Source: Periplaneta americana
Taxonomy: Eukaryota > Arthropoda > Insecta > Blattodea > Blattidae
Length of the DNA: 64,000 nucleotides
Assembly: GCF_040183065.1 (NCBI RefSeq)
Contig: NC_091120.1
Coordinates: 72,690,708 to 72,754,707, forward strand
Reading direction: 5' to 3'
The notes beneath the pieces were generated by a model. The model made no database searches. It was not told the origin of the DNA and was given only the letters and a program-made list of their open reading frames with translations. Positions 42,601 to 45,830 of the stretch are shown one piece after another. Both the position numbers and the translations under genes were made by a program. How positions within the stretch are numbered: position 1 is the first letter of the stretch; each line of letters starts with the position of its first letter.

Positions 42601-43834
42601 CAACATCGCATACAGAACAAATAATACTCTACAAAAACATCTCAACACACAAACAATACAAACAAACAAATACAACCACACAGGAGTATACAAACTCAAA
42701 TGTAACACCTGCAACAACTTCTACATAGGACAGACAGGCAGATCATTTCAAACACGTTACAAAGAACACACCACAGCCATAACAAAATTACAAAACACTT
42801 CCACATATGCAGAACACATCACAAATACTAACCACACTTACAGAGACATCAACACAGACATGGAAATTCTACACATCCAACCAAAAAGCCAGAAACTAAA
42901 CACACTAGAACAATATACAGATACACAAAAACGCATCCAAATGAAATTCTCAACACACAACTCAATTTCAGAACACACACACTCTTTGACTCCACATTAC
43001 ACTACACAAACACACCCACACAGGAAACACAAACAAAAGGCGCCAAGACCAGCAACACCAGTTCTGAAGATGGCTGATAGTAGGCTGAAACATGTTAACG
43101 AGGTAATGTAAAAATTTAACACGTGAAAGACATACAATACGTTTTCCAGGAGGGGGGGGGGAAATGTTGTTCCACAGCCTGCAAACTCAGAATCTTACGA
43201 ATATTGTTAAGATTAACAAAACATTGTTGTATCACTATCATTCACCATCATTGTTATAGGCTATCAAATAAGCATTAATTTTAATTAATTTAGAAATAAT
43301 TTTGTTTTTGCATTATATCATTTGAATTACATTTTAAACATGTAAAAATGACCATGTCATGTTGAAGGCTCCCAAGCATTATGAAAATTTAAAACTTATA
43401 ATTTTATATTAAAAACTAATAATCTAATAACATAGCATATTTACCTTCGAAATAACTAATTAGTAACATTTAAACAAGTACACTGATTTTTTAATGAATC
43501 ATTAAACCTTTAAATGCCTTTTCCCAACAATTTTACATTTTTAACTTGGTCACTTTTATCAAGAAACCGACGATATGATAAAAACTAGTTTTAATATAAT
43601 AAATTATTAATAATGTCTTACTTTTTCAATTATCTCTTAATACAACCGACATGATTGTAATGTCCATGTGTTTCGTATGTTACAGCAGTGGCATTCTACC
43701 TGTGGCTCGTGATATACAGTTACTACCGCACTCTGATAGATAAGAAAAGACGTTCTAGACTTCGAAAAGAAGACCTGTCGATAGAGAAGACAGCTCCCGA
43801 GCAAGAGATACTGACTCAGCAACCAGTGAAGTGA
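4604..43834 (+). CDS. Four-helix membrane protein, DUF4728/LAPTM-like (spliced, 5 exons)
   Basis: Joining 4604-4708, 32714-32792, 38853-38938, 39020-39170 and 43686-43834 gives 570 bases, or 189 residues plus TGA, with all four junctions in phase and every intron GT..AG. Four hydrophobic helices fall near residues 28-50, 69-88, 100-123 and 128-151. Before helix 1 lies a cysteine cluster (C7, C16-C18, C21), possibly palmitoylated. The tail from about 155 is charged, with KKRRSRLRK. This layout fits the insect tetraspan membrane proteins annotated as DUF4728 or LAPTM4-like. A precise role is not known to me. The start was chosen as the ATG in frame with the helix. An out-of-frame ATG at 4587 precedes it. 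A possible acceptor ending at 4580 suggests an upstream non-coding exon. ATTAAA at 43957 may be the polyadenylation signal. Confidence 0.85.
4716..4774. repeat. (ATT)n microsatellite beside the exon 1 donor
   Basis: About 19 nearly perfect ATT units begin almost directly after gtgagt. Length changes here could affect use of the donor, which is inference. Confidence 0.9.
4775..6110. other. Intron 1, no recognised element
   Basis: A GC-richer stretch at about 4900-5210 stands out from the AT-rich surroundings and may be an unrecognised repeat. The remainder is plain AT-rich intron. Confidence 0.4.
6114..6322. repeat. Perfect 24-bp inverted repeat, 161-bp spacer
   Basis: 6114-6137 (starts CTCATGCATTTTGTC) and 6299-6322 (ends AAAATGCATGAG) are exact reverse complements. 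The unit is 209 bp. No flanking direct repeat is clear, so the element class is unknown. Confidence 0.8.
6323..7430. other. Intron 1, AT-rich, no recognised element
   Basis: Only short accidental frames are present. Confidence 0.45.
7552..8285 (-). mobile_element. LINE 3' end (CR1-like family), interrupted by a MITE
   Basis: The minus strand matches the plus-strand copy at 11970-12375. Shared blocks are CAAACGCAAACTTACTA, GCACTTGGTCAG and the terminal hairpin around CTGGTAGAG...CTCTACCAGG. Related termini occur at 17.5 and 37.4 kb. The ORF is absent, so this is a dead 5'-truncated copy. It is split at 7729-8083 by a MITE. Confidence 0.75.
7729..8083. mobile_element. piggyBac-type MITE with TTAA target duplication
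   Basis: TTAA at 7729-7732 and 8080-8083 flanks an insert whose ends are exact 14-bp inverted repeats: GGGGACACTCAACT (7733-7746) and AGTTGAGTGTCCCC (8066-8079). The same LINE sequence at 12.2 kb has a single TTAA at this point, which is the empty site. It is non-coding. Confidence 0.9.
8294..8559. repeat. 266-bp palindrome of degenerate TTAGG/CCTAA repeats
   Basis: From GGAAAC..ATAATTTCGACTG the left half runs through CTAAC, AACCTAAC and CTAAGC variants. The right half mirrors it through GGTTAG and GCTTAGTTTAG variants to CAGTCGAAATTAT. TTAGG is the usual insect telomere unit, but these copies are diverged and folded on themselves, so this is an interstitial repeat, not a telomere. Confidence 0.8.
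8670..9384. other. Intron 1, nothing recognised
   Basis: AT-rich sequence with no motif-bearing frame. Confidence 0.45.
9385..9610 (+). pseudogene. LINE reverse transcriptase fragment
   Basis: Frames with stops and shifts read ALYKKGNNRDSVNYR, then ISVMPS, then NIIKIR and, after a frameshift, QNQAGYRRDRSYLDA. These match the conserved palm-side blocks of non-LTR reverse transcriptases (the FKKGD..NYR and QxGFR..RS segments). The catalytic box is not present. Confidence 0.6.
9611..10029. other. Possible LINE 3' region, unrecognised
   Basis: This may be the decayed 3' part of the minus-strand LINE piece at 10030-10370. A short (TA)n run lies at about 9911-9927. Confidence 0.35.
10030..10370 (-). 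pseudogene. LINE reverse transcriptase C-terminal fragment
   Basis: On the minus strand, across frameshifts, the reading gives LGIEFKINLTFKAHI, NSAYKSLGFAIRN, then WNPRCKNNVHSIELIQNKF. These match the post-palm segment of non-LTR reverse transcriptases (LGV..S..H, Y..VWNP..K..IE.VQ..F). It is a dead fragment. Confidence 0.65.
10438..10640. mobile_element. Candidate TTAA-flanked MITE
   Basis: TTAA lies at 10434-10437 and 10641-10644. The ends CATTCACACGAGG and CCCCGTGTGAACTGG are imperfect inverted repeats. Several short internal palindromes (TTGACGAGTCGTCAA) are present. The superfamily is uncertain. Confidence 0.45.
10801..10933 (-). mobile_element. 5'-truncated SINE with 15-bp target duplication
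   Basis: CCATGTCGAAGATTT occurs at 10786-10800 and 10934-10948. Between them, the minus strand carries the SINE 3' part ending in poly(A), seen as T-rich at 10801. The tRNA head is absent. Truncation with a target duplication marks LINE-driven retroposition. Confidence 0.85.
10985..11260 (+). repeat. Decayed SINE-like repeat
   Basis: It contains GGTTGATCCCGACATTTG, GGAAAACC blocks and TTTACGGCATTTAAAGAAC, a body also recognisable in degenerate form at 45.5-45.8 kb. Boundaries are not clear. Confidence 0.4.
11464..11733 (-). mobile_element. Full-length tRNA-SINE with 11-bp target duplication
   Basis: TATATCCGATA occurs at 11453-11463 and 11734-11744. The minus strand reads a tRNA-like head with an A box (TAGCTCAGTCGGCTAAGG) and a B box (GGTTCGATTCCC), then a body with CCTCGG and GATATTTGGCG (in complement), then the shared GTTATTTAACGACGCTGTAT tail (in complement) and poly(A). 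This is the reference copy for SINE family 1 here. Confidence 0.88.
11970..12395 (+). mobile_element. LINE 3' end (CR1-like), uninterrupted copy
   Basis: It is the same element as the minus-strand copy at 7552-8285, with the terminal stem CTGGTAGAGG..CTCTACCAGG at 12319-12362 and an AATCT/AAAT-type tail to about 12395. It keeps the single TTAA where the other copy carries a MITE. Confidence 0.75.
12947..13475. mobile_element. Harbinger-like MITE in the SINE
   Basis: 18-bp inverted termini AGCGTATTCCGAATCTCA (12948-12965) and its complement (13457-13474) bound about 529 bp. TTA lies just outside each end (12944-12946, 13476-13478), which fits the 3-bp duplication of PIF/Harbinger elements. 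The interior frames show no transposase motif. Confidence 0.7.
13719..14871. mobile_element. hAT-type element in the SINE
   Basis: Termini TAGGGCTCCACTAGCTG and CAGCTAGTGGAGCCCTA are inverted repeats. The flanks ACTTAGAC (13711-13718) and CCTTAGAC (14872-14879) form an 8-bp duplication with one mismatch, the hAT size. The terminal repeats extend inward through CTCACAGCAG-type blocks. The middle is occupied by a LINE fragment. Confidence 0.8.
14163..14599 (+). mobile_element. LINE ORF2 C-terminal fragment with (GTAA)n tail, in the hAT
   Basis: The frame reads LYGCESSTLTLREERRLR, FENKVLRKIFG, RLRWAGHVARMG, RRRWEDNIKM and ends AAMNLRVP, the C-terminus typical of many arthropod non-LTR elements. 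The tail is GTAAGTAAGTAAGTGAG. The flanks GCATACGAAGTAAT (14149-14162) and GCATGCCAAGTAAT (14600-14613) match at 12 of 14 positions, a probable aged target duplication. It carries about 130 intact codons and no reverse transcriptase domain. Confidence 0.82.
14922..15540. other. Intron 1, nothing recognised
   Basis: No gene, tandem repeat or inverted repeat that I can support. Confidence 0.45.
15541..15608. repeat. (ATT)n microsatellite
   Basis: About 22 uninterrupted ATT units. Confidence 0.95.
15627..15806. mobile_element. 180-bp Harbinger-like MITE
   Basis: The ends read GGGTGCTATTCATAGACATTT-type on the left, and AAATGTCTATGAATACGGCCC-type on the right; in complement they match except for three or four bases. 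TTA and TTG lie outside the ends, compatible with a 3-bp duplication. It is non-coding and GC-richer than its flanks. Confidence 0.65.
15810..17400. other. Intron 1, AT-rich
   Basis: Poly(T) lies at about 16720-16741. Repeated ATATCTTCACATA units at 17200-17250 form a short imperfect tandem. No gene is supported. Confidence 0.4.
17767..18240 (-). pseudogene. C-terminal domain of the same LINE ORF2
   Basis: 157 open codons begin MQTLVLPLFDYCDVI, the LPLFDY segment that follows the palm in CR1/Jockey-type proteins. They end with WNSLPQKIR and LKKRLNDFL, the usual C-terminus of these elements. The stop TAA lies just before the 3' UTR. The frame is separate from the palm segment, so the element is broken. 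Confidence 0.85.
18258..18941 (-). pseudogene. Reverse transcriptase domain (RVT_1) of the CR1-like LINE
   Basis: This open stretch of 227 codons shows the family blocks in order: LLDFSKGFDSVD (first catalytic aspartate), VPQGTVLGPLLFSIYIND, then YADDLQVY with the paired catalytic aspartates, LRLNASKSQVI and LGIFLDENLNW. It would copy RNA at a nicked target in the nucleus. The N-terminal fingers and the endonuclease are missing through 5' truncation, so it cannot act alone. It continues, after a frame break, into 17767-18240. Confidence 0.88.
18960..19420. other. Intron 1, nothing recognised
   Basis: Short open frames only. Confidence 0.4.
19429..19990 (-). mobile_element. LINE 3' end with 19-bp tandem tail
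   Basis: On the minus strand 103 codons (19985-19674) read KIKQIYYIALLNFIHK, SEFIRLEEPK and GPRLYNKI, a LINE C-terminus in which GPRLYNK takes the place of WNSLP. The 3' UTR holds an inverted stem (CTCCCTGAGCACGAG and CTTCCCTGAAGGAG region) and ends in two units of GTTAGTTTATTGTTAGTA (19429-19467). The reverse transcriptase is missing. Confidence 0.65.
20095..20175 (-). repeat. tRNA-derived SINE head
   Basis: The minus strand has the B box GGTTCGATTCCC and, upstream, GCAGCGCGTCTG in A-box position. No body or tail is clear. Confidence 0.6.
20510..21190. other. Intron 1, nothing recognised
   Basis: AT-rich and without a motif-bearing frame. An imperfect repeat TATTGCAAAATAAGT occurs twice at 21120-21160. 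Confidence 0.4.
21195..21449. mobile_element. Fold-back MITE, arms about 70 bp
   Basis: Left arm 21195-21265 and right arm 21380-21449 are inverted repeats holding AGAAGGTGACTT and GTTTTCAGGAGAAGGTTAAA in mirrored order. It is non-coding. The ends and target duplication are not resolved. Confidence 0.75.
21915..22076 (+). mobile_element. 3' end of an RTE-like LINE with (ATTC)n tail
   Basis: GGAGGCCTGTGCCCAACATG followed by GGACATCATGGCTAACATTC is the widespread terminus of RTE-type elements, ending in a short-repeat tail (22032-22076). Only the last 150 bases or so remain. Confidence 0.65.
22080..22740. other. Intron 1, unrecognised
   Basis: One 94-codon open frame (22208-22492, plus) has no motif I recognise. 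I do not call it a gene. Confidence 0.35.
22741..23093. repeat. (ATT)n and imperfect (AAT)n microsatellites
   Basis: A clean ATT run lies at 22741-22801, and an impure AAT/AAC-rich stretch at about 22960-23093. Confidence 0.9.
23190..23545 (+). pseudogene. hAT transposase fragment, ZBED5-like
   Basis: LLALDDSSDITDTAKLAI and FIRGVDE-like IHEVDEELNV (about 23435-23520) match the catalytic-core start FSxALDESTDxxDTAQL of ZBED5-type hAT transposases. Upstream frames give EIARSLKLSN and KVAQIIY but are shifted. A poly(A) run at 23398 breaks the frame. The piece ends about 45 bases before a hAT MITE. Confidence 0.6.
23590..24392. mobile_element. hAT MITE, 803 bp, perfect 8-bp target duplication
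   Basis: TCTTAGAC occurs at 23582-23589 and 24393-24400. The element starts CAGGCCTGCACAA and ends TTGTGCAGGCCTG, 13 exact inverted bases, followed by GC-rich subterminal blocks (GCGCTC). No transposase is inside. All hAT hallmarks are present. Confidence 0.92.
24460..24830 (+). pseudogene. hAT transposase core fragment, CGGBP1-like
   Basis: About 70 open codons read IHDIRKNINDNDIWISLD, then TTDSRGRHVANMITGAL, then YILICQ. They align by eye with the segment [20 protein letters not shown] of the intact 494-residue protein at 56.3-57.8 kb. After a break come SDAAFYIV and MVKAGYE, the next core block ([11 protein letters not shown] in the intact copy). Both ends are lost. Confidence 0.75.
25026..25080 (+). 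repeat. tRNA 3'-half pseudogene or SINE head
   Basis: A 5-bp anticodon-arm stem (TTGGT/ACCAA, 25032-25048) and a perfect T arm (CCGGG-TTCGAAC-CCCGG, 25053-25069) stand next to each other, followed by CGCCGGAGCGA. The acceptor and D arms are absent and position 33 is not U, so it is not a working tRNA. Confidence 0.65.
25081..25440. other. Intron 1, nothing recognised
   Basis: No supported feature. Confidence 0.4.
25465..25760 (+). repeat. SINE-like repeat with a palindromic insert
   Basis: The A-box-like AGGGTCGCGGTTAAGGCG and the block ATGGGATCTAACCC suggest a tRNA head whose anticodon region is replaced by a palindrome (25501-25522). The body runs to CTGTAATGGGGTTC. Confidence 0.5.
25761..26230. 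other. Intron 1, nothing recognised
   Basis: TCTATCT-rich sequence at 25780-25910 is low-complexity. No gene is supported. Confidence 0.4.
26238..26948. mobile_element. hAT MITE, 711 bp, perfect 8-bp target duplication
   Basis: CTATTCAG occurs at 26230-26237 and 26949-26956. The ends are TAGAGTTGGG and CCCAACTCTA. Both subterminal regions carry many ACGATTC/GAATCGT units, as expected for transposase-binding repeats. No transposase is inside. Confidence 0.92.
26957..27815. other. Intron 1, nothing recognised
   Basis: Pyrimidine-rich at 27040-27130. No motif-bearing frame. Confidence 0.4.
27822..28040 (-). repeat. Two diverged tandem pieces of SINE family 1 body
   Basis: GAGGATTCGCC..GATTACCTGGCATTTG..AACTCGG (27850-27920) is followed by a second, more diverged copy, GAGGCCGAGGACTCGC..AACCTCGG (27965-28020). 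The heads are missing. Confidence 0.6.
28041..29000. other. Intron 1, nothing certain
   Basis: A near-perfect inverted pair, TCAATTGCGCATGC with GCATGCAGCAATTGA, lies at about 28810-28863. No gene is supported. Confidence 0.35.
29001..29254 (+). mobile_element. SINE family 2 with likely 8-bp target duplication
   Basis: ATGAAAAT occurs at 28993-29000 and 29255-29262. The element has a tRNA head (B box GGGTTCAAATCC), GGTTGAGGTTTTTTC, CGCCGGCATTATCAC, TAGACGCTAGATAACC and the tail AACGTCGTAAAAG with an A-rich end. It has the same body as the minus copy at 47.8 kb. Confidence 0.75.
29391..29963 (+). pseudogene. LINE family A ORF2 C-terminal fragment
   Basis: Broken frames read FRYLGCTISNN, LRKRLVRCFVWSVVLYG, AETWTL, then MKRVKWIVRIRNEAVLE, then ENRKDWRKLGLQ with the shared 3' terminus. 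YLGCTI and YGAETW are standard post-palm motifs of non-LTR proteins. Stops and shifts make it dead. A (TA)n tract (29966-30010) follows in tail position. Confidence 0.78.
30011..31962. other. Intron 1, AT-rich, nothing recognised
   Basis: About 2 kb without an element I can name. Confidence 0.4.
31966..32255 (-). mobile_element. SINE family 1 beside a (TA)n tract
   Basis: The tRNA head (B box GGTTCGATTACC, minus) lies near 32180-32255, then the body, then GTTATTTAACGACGCTGTAT at 32011-32030. On the tail side is (TA)n (31967-32002). No target duplication is clear. Confidence 0.8.
32432..32531. repeat. (AAT)n microsatellite
   Basis: AAT units with a few AAC interruptions, about 180 bases before exon 2. 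Confidence 0.92.
32714..32792 (+). CDS. Coding exon 2 of the tetraspan gene
   Basis: 79 bases between acceptor ...cccgcag (ending 32713) and donor gtaagc (32793). It reads VGSSLQIAAYIVYWLKFEE and GPLLWF plus one base. It completes helix 1 and starts the first loop. Intron phase 0 on the left, 1 on the right. Confidence 0.85.
32793..33300. other. Start of intron 2, nothing recognised
   Basis: Short pyrimidine-rich open frames only. Confidence 0.4.
33330..34640. mobile_element. Second copy of the 3.3-kb fold-back MITE, split by a mariner MITE
   Basis: 33345-33447 matches one arm of the 3331-3835 element (CCACCCCC..TTTGAAAT..GAAAGAGTATTCAATTGTTTATA). The match resumes at 34561 with CATCTCATTCATTTG. 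The insert between them is the element at 33448-34558. The far arm is truncated. Confidence 0.75.
33448..34558. mobile_element. mariner-type MITE, TA target duplication
   Basis: TA at 33446-33447 and 34559-34560 flanks 1111 bp with exact inverted termini of 24 bp (starts CAGGGACATCATTTTATTTT). The 3.3-kb fold-back copy shows the empty site with one TA. I see no transposase motif in the interior, so it is non-autonomous or decayed. Confidence 0.88.
34641..35365. other. Intron 2, AT-rich
   Basis: Nothing recognised. A CATTTTACTTCATTTGAT-like short repeat occurs at 34975-34995. Confidence 0.4.
35366..35416. repeat. (ATT)n microsatellite before a LINE
   Basis: About 17 ATT units directly abut the first base of the LINE segment. 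Confidence 0.92.
35415..36296 (+). pseudogene. LINE RNase H and C-terminal domain, open 293 codons
   Basis: The frame holds a full RNase H domain: FTDGSKIS (first acid, about residue 14), QAELLAINEAL (E, about 57), YSDSQTALKS (D, about 79) and SWVRGHSGTEGNERADELAK (H and D, about 118-135). It continues with a tail containing CICEEEQTVDHLLFHCP, the zinc-like C..C..H..C terminus of R1/I/Jockey-type ORF2 proteins. Such a domain removes RNA from the cDNA hybrid. The reverse transcriptase and endonuclease are missing through 5' truncation, so although this part is open it is a dead insertion. The first Met lies at the microsatellite border and is not a real start. Confidence 0.88.
36281..36570 (+). 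repeat. Three tandem copies of a 104-bp LINE 3' UTR unit
   Basis: Units begin with ATTTAAGAAC at 36281, 36385 and 36489. Each holds TAAATAATTCAAATTATTGT, TAAGTAGCAA and GGGTTACCCACGTCA (GAGTTACCC in the third). The first unit includes the stop codon of the RNase H frame. The LINE 3' UTR then runs to about 36663. Confidence 0.9.
36664..36714. repeat. (ATT)n tail of the LINE
   Basis: About 17 ATT units follow the 3' UTR, in the position of a LINE tail. Confidence 0.9.
37000..37238. mobile_element. TIR element, 239 bp, TTGAGG/GGGCGTATAC family
   Basis: The ends TTGAGGGGTTTGCCGGAA and TTCCGGCAAAGCCCTCAA are inverted repeats, followed inward by GGGCGTATA-type blocks on both sides. The same terminus style bounds the 3.8-kb element at 55.9-59.6 kb. 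It is non-coding. Confidence 0.75.
37240..37546 (+). mobile_element. LINE 3' end (CR1-like) with (ATT)n tail
   Basis: GAGAAGGCC..GGCCTTAACTCTGCCAGATTAAATAAAA is the terminal stem of the CR1-like family, ending in ATT units (37484-37546). The upstream T-rich DNA is its probable 3' UTR. Confidence 0.65.
37591..38130. mobile_element. Fold-back MITE, arms about 80 bp
   Basis: Left arm (37591-37680) and right arm (38046-38130) share CACCATGTTAATAATATC, AAAAGAAGTGCTTAT and CACTCGAC in mirrored order. Inner sequences (CTGTTAACAGAAAGAAAACA at 37700 and its mirror at 38005) extend the inverted repeat. A short minus-strand frame between them has no motif I can place. Confidence 0.7.
38142..38690 (-). 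pseudogene. LINE family A ORF2 C-terminal fragment
   Basis: The minus strand reads MERVKWTARIRNEAVLDRVG, then KRKINWLGHWLRRNCLLKDA and LEGMVNGRRVRAEE, with the shared 3' end and an ATGA-type tail at 38142-38165. It has the same family body as 29.4, 59.8 and 62.5 kb. Frames are interrupted. Confidence 0.8.
38853..38938 (+). CDS. Coding exon 3 of the tetraspan gene
   Basis: 86 bases between acceptor tctcgcag (ending 38852) and donor gtaagt (38939). With the carried base it reads DSPELCLGLISEGAVLA and FCSLLLLLGTCN, which is helix 2. Phase 1 to phase 0. Confidence 0.86.
39020..39170 (+). CDS. Coding exon 4 of the tetraspan gene
   Basis: 151 bases after an 81-base intron (acceptor cacctgcag, donor gtaatt at 39171). 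It reads EWSWLMLPHVVVYQLVV, helix 3, then FKQFFLGLFIILGGASVA, the start of helix 4. The small intron 3 is the only one not invaded by mobile elements. Confidence 0.87.
39171..39447. other. Start of intron 4, nothing recognised
   Basis: AT-rich, no feature. Confidence 0.4.
39448..40162. mobile_element. TTAA-flanked fold-back element, 715 bp
   Basis: TTAA at 39448-39451 and 40159-40162. Long inverted arms (over 200 bp) share TACAGCTTACAGCA, TTTTTGGAAATATTCAAC and ACACTGTCCTTCTGCTATAT. The left arm is broken by (TA)n/(T)n at 39568-39613. TTAA points to piggyBac-type mobilisation. It is non-coding. Confidence 0.82.
40174..42075 (+). pseudogene. Broken DUF7869-like transposon gene
   Basis: Blocks in order across stops and frameshifts: GLPYKNKKGEVKPAKIP, CVICKFKC, NNFYRSYHKLVYERKKDF, CTNLFLKTLCVSHGP, RKSPPNKPSSEMIKKL, HIEKFPTQESHY, KYLSLDLAIIKMYALF, YNLSFFSPKK, GSCEIGTALLHWLQT, VLLFSDTCIGQNWNQYI, then DLLTLCKSKVIPIEYRQWYQ. 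This is the layout of the insect proteins that NCBI labels DUF7869 (SDxCxGQN..N motif, presumed DDE-type nuclease core). At least five frame breaks make it dead. The family name is from memory. Confidence 0.72.
42085..43130 (+). pseudogene. Penelope-like retroelement fragment with GIY-YIG domain
   Basis: The 5' part reads LHYTLEIENNKSINFLDITI then, one frame over, HKFKVYRKPTTTT, NHPTRYKQAAFRTMVHRLF, which is the end of the reverse transcriptase. The 3' part reads GVYKLKCNTCNNFYIGQTGR then FQTRYKEH, a GIY-YIG nuclease (VYKL and FYIGQTGR in place of GIY and YIG). The element end GATGGCTGATAGTAGGCTG follows at about 43068. Several frameshifts. The 5' reverse transcriptase is missing. Confidence 0.78.
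43131..43685. other. End of intron 4, nothing recognised
   Basis: A G10 run near 43153. Otherwise AT-rich. Confidence 0.4.
43686..43834 (+). CDS. Coding exon 5 of the tetraspan gene, with stop
   Basis: It reads VAFYLWLVIYSYYRTLIDKK, RRSRLRKEDLSIEK and ends QQPVK then TGA at 43832-43834. The acceptor is the tandem CAGCAG (43683-43688), so one alanine may be present or absent. The exon finishes helix 4 and the charged tail. Confidence 0.87.
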
Positions 43835-44400
43835 CATAGACTGCTATATGACTGAACACGTCTGTTCGTGTTGTCTGCTACTCTATCAAGCTCTTTTCCG
43901 TGAGCTAAGAACACTATGCAGCAGAAGCAGATAGCACTTTGTTACGGCAGAGTGAACATTAAATAATTTATCTGGTTTATAAGTTGCTACAAAATGTAGA
44001 AAACTGTCAGATGCGATATGCGTATTAGCAACGAAGTCTGTAACAACGATGTGATATGGGGTTGAAAGTTCGTAAGGACGACACGGTCTATTGTATATTT
44101 TCTTCCAACAGTCTTTCAGACGACAATCACTTTTTCACTTTTCTTTACATATTTATTTATTAATTTGTAAGTTCTTATGTACTCTTATTTCCTCCTTGTA
44201 GACATCTAATGGAGGATATATTTGCCGCTTAGTTTAAAAACTGAATCAAGCATATCATGATACATTTTTATATTATATAATGGCAATATAAAAGATAAAA
44301 AATTGTTTCATTACATGACTACTTTCTTCTTATACATATTATACCGCAATTAAAATAACTCATACTAAAGTGAAGGTTACTGCAATTATACCAGATCACA
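43835..44400 (+). other. Probable 3' UTR and downstream DNA
   Basis: ATTAAA at 43957-43962 is a possible polyadenylation signal 123 bases past the stop. Later AATAAA hexamers lie at about 44510 and 44646. The true end cannot be fixed from sequence. Confidence 0.4.
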
Positions 44401-44810
44401 TACAACTTTCTTCCCTTTCGAAAACACTGCAATCCTTCTGCCAAAATTACCTCACTGCTCTAACTCCTATCTCAGGATGTATAAACTTAACAAAAAGAAA
44501 GATTATCTCAATAAATGCATACCTTTCTTCTCTACTTACTGTATTGGTGGGGAAACCAAGACAACTTTATATACCGGGGTGTAAACAAACTTACGCCCTT
44601 TTTCTATTCATAGCTCATGTACAAGGATTAGTACAAATATGGTAAGAATAAATTACTGTATTAGTTTATGAAGCTGTTGATGAGTGTGAATAGAATTATT
44701 GTGTCATGGTTTTGGTTATGGCTATGTTTTGTTTCAGGTGACCATGGTGTTTCGATTCTTACATTCATAATCGGGCTTAACTTTTTACATATTCGGTATA
44801 TACATGACAC
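44401..44810. other. Nothing recognised
   Basis: No supported feature. Confidence 0.4.
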
Positions 44811-44820
44811 AATATAACCA

Positions 44821-45000
44821 CAGTCTAGTATATACAGCCACGAAGCTTGAGTTGTGAGGGTACTAGGAACAACAGACTGTGCCAGTATTATTTCGCATTG
44901 TCTGTAATGAGGCGATAGTAGCGATCCTAGTGGTTAGCAACTATCTATAGATGCATATTCCCTACGTATTCAGCTTCGTAACTCTATATACTAGGCTGTA
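44821..45000. mobile_element. MULE-like MITE, 180 bp, 9-bp target duplication
   Basis: ATATAACCA occurs at 44812-44820 and 45001-45009. Inverted ends CTAGTATATACAG..ACGAAGCT (44825-44847) and AGCTTCGT..TATATACTAG (44972-44994). A 9-bp duplication is the Mutator-like size. It is non-coding. Confidence 0.82.
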
Positions 45001-45519
45001 ATATAACCATGACTTTGTAAAACTTTCTGAGGTGCCAGAGGCGATGAATATGAATAAGTTTCATATAGGAACCAAGTCCGGAAACGTTCCATTTGTTAGT
45101 TACAAGCTCTGTATGTGTAAGGAGGATACTTTCTGTATCATGTTCGTAAACCACAGCTTTTCATTCTAAAGTGAGCAAGGAGCTACAGTAAATAATTGTG
45201 TTTTCTTTGTAGTGGTGGGATATGATCTGAATACCTGTGATTTTGTCGCTGTGATGGGTTTGTCACTGGCGCCGACTGTGACTACAGTTCCAAAATCACA
45301 GCCCAGATAAATCGCTATCTCTGCCCCATATGTGACTCACAGCGATGGCGACTGATGTACGTATAGGCACTGTTTTTCGAAGAAAAAATTATGACAGGTG
45401 TGTTGAATCGTCTTGGATGTGTTGAGTTACTATTATCATCCAACTTTGTGATCACTGTAACATTTTAATGGTCTTGTCGTCCTCGTTTGTCAAGTTGTTT
45501 ACCATTCTTGTCATTAGAT
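45001..45519. other. Nothing recognised
   Basis: No supported feature. Confidence 0.4.
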
Positions 45520-45830
45520 TAGATCCGAGGTTGGCGAATACTAACTCCAGCAAGGACGGTGTATTTTTAAGGACGATAAAAATCGTTAGAATGCTCTCCT
45601 TGGAAAGAAAGTAAAGCTAAAGGTTCATAGACTATCGCAAATGTATAGTAGAGTGCAAAAGGAGTTTGTTCCTGAATGAACTAACTCCAGGTAAAGTCTA
45701 CTAGTCATACCAGCCTACGTCAAAATTAAACTCACCCTGCTACAACAAAGTAGTAAATAGAATCCAAGCCAGAGCGCAACTCCGGATCAGCAGGTAAATG
45801 CCATACTGACTGAGCTACGCCGGTGGCTTT
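45520..45830 (-). repeat. Decayed SINE pieces
   Basis: GATCCGAGGTTGGCG..AAGGACGATAAAAATCG (45525-45590) resembles the repeat at 11.1 kb. GAGCGCAACTCCGGATCAGC..GACTGAGCTACGCCGG (45773-45825) is a minus-strand SINE family 1 head lacking its B box. Confidence 0.5.
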
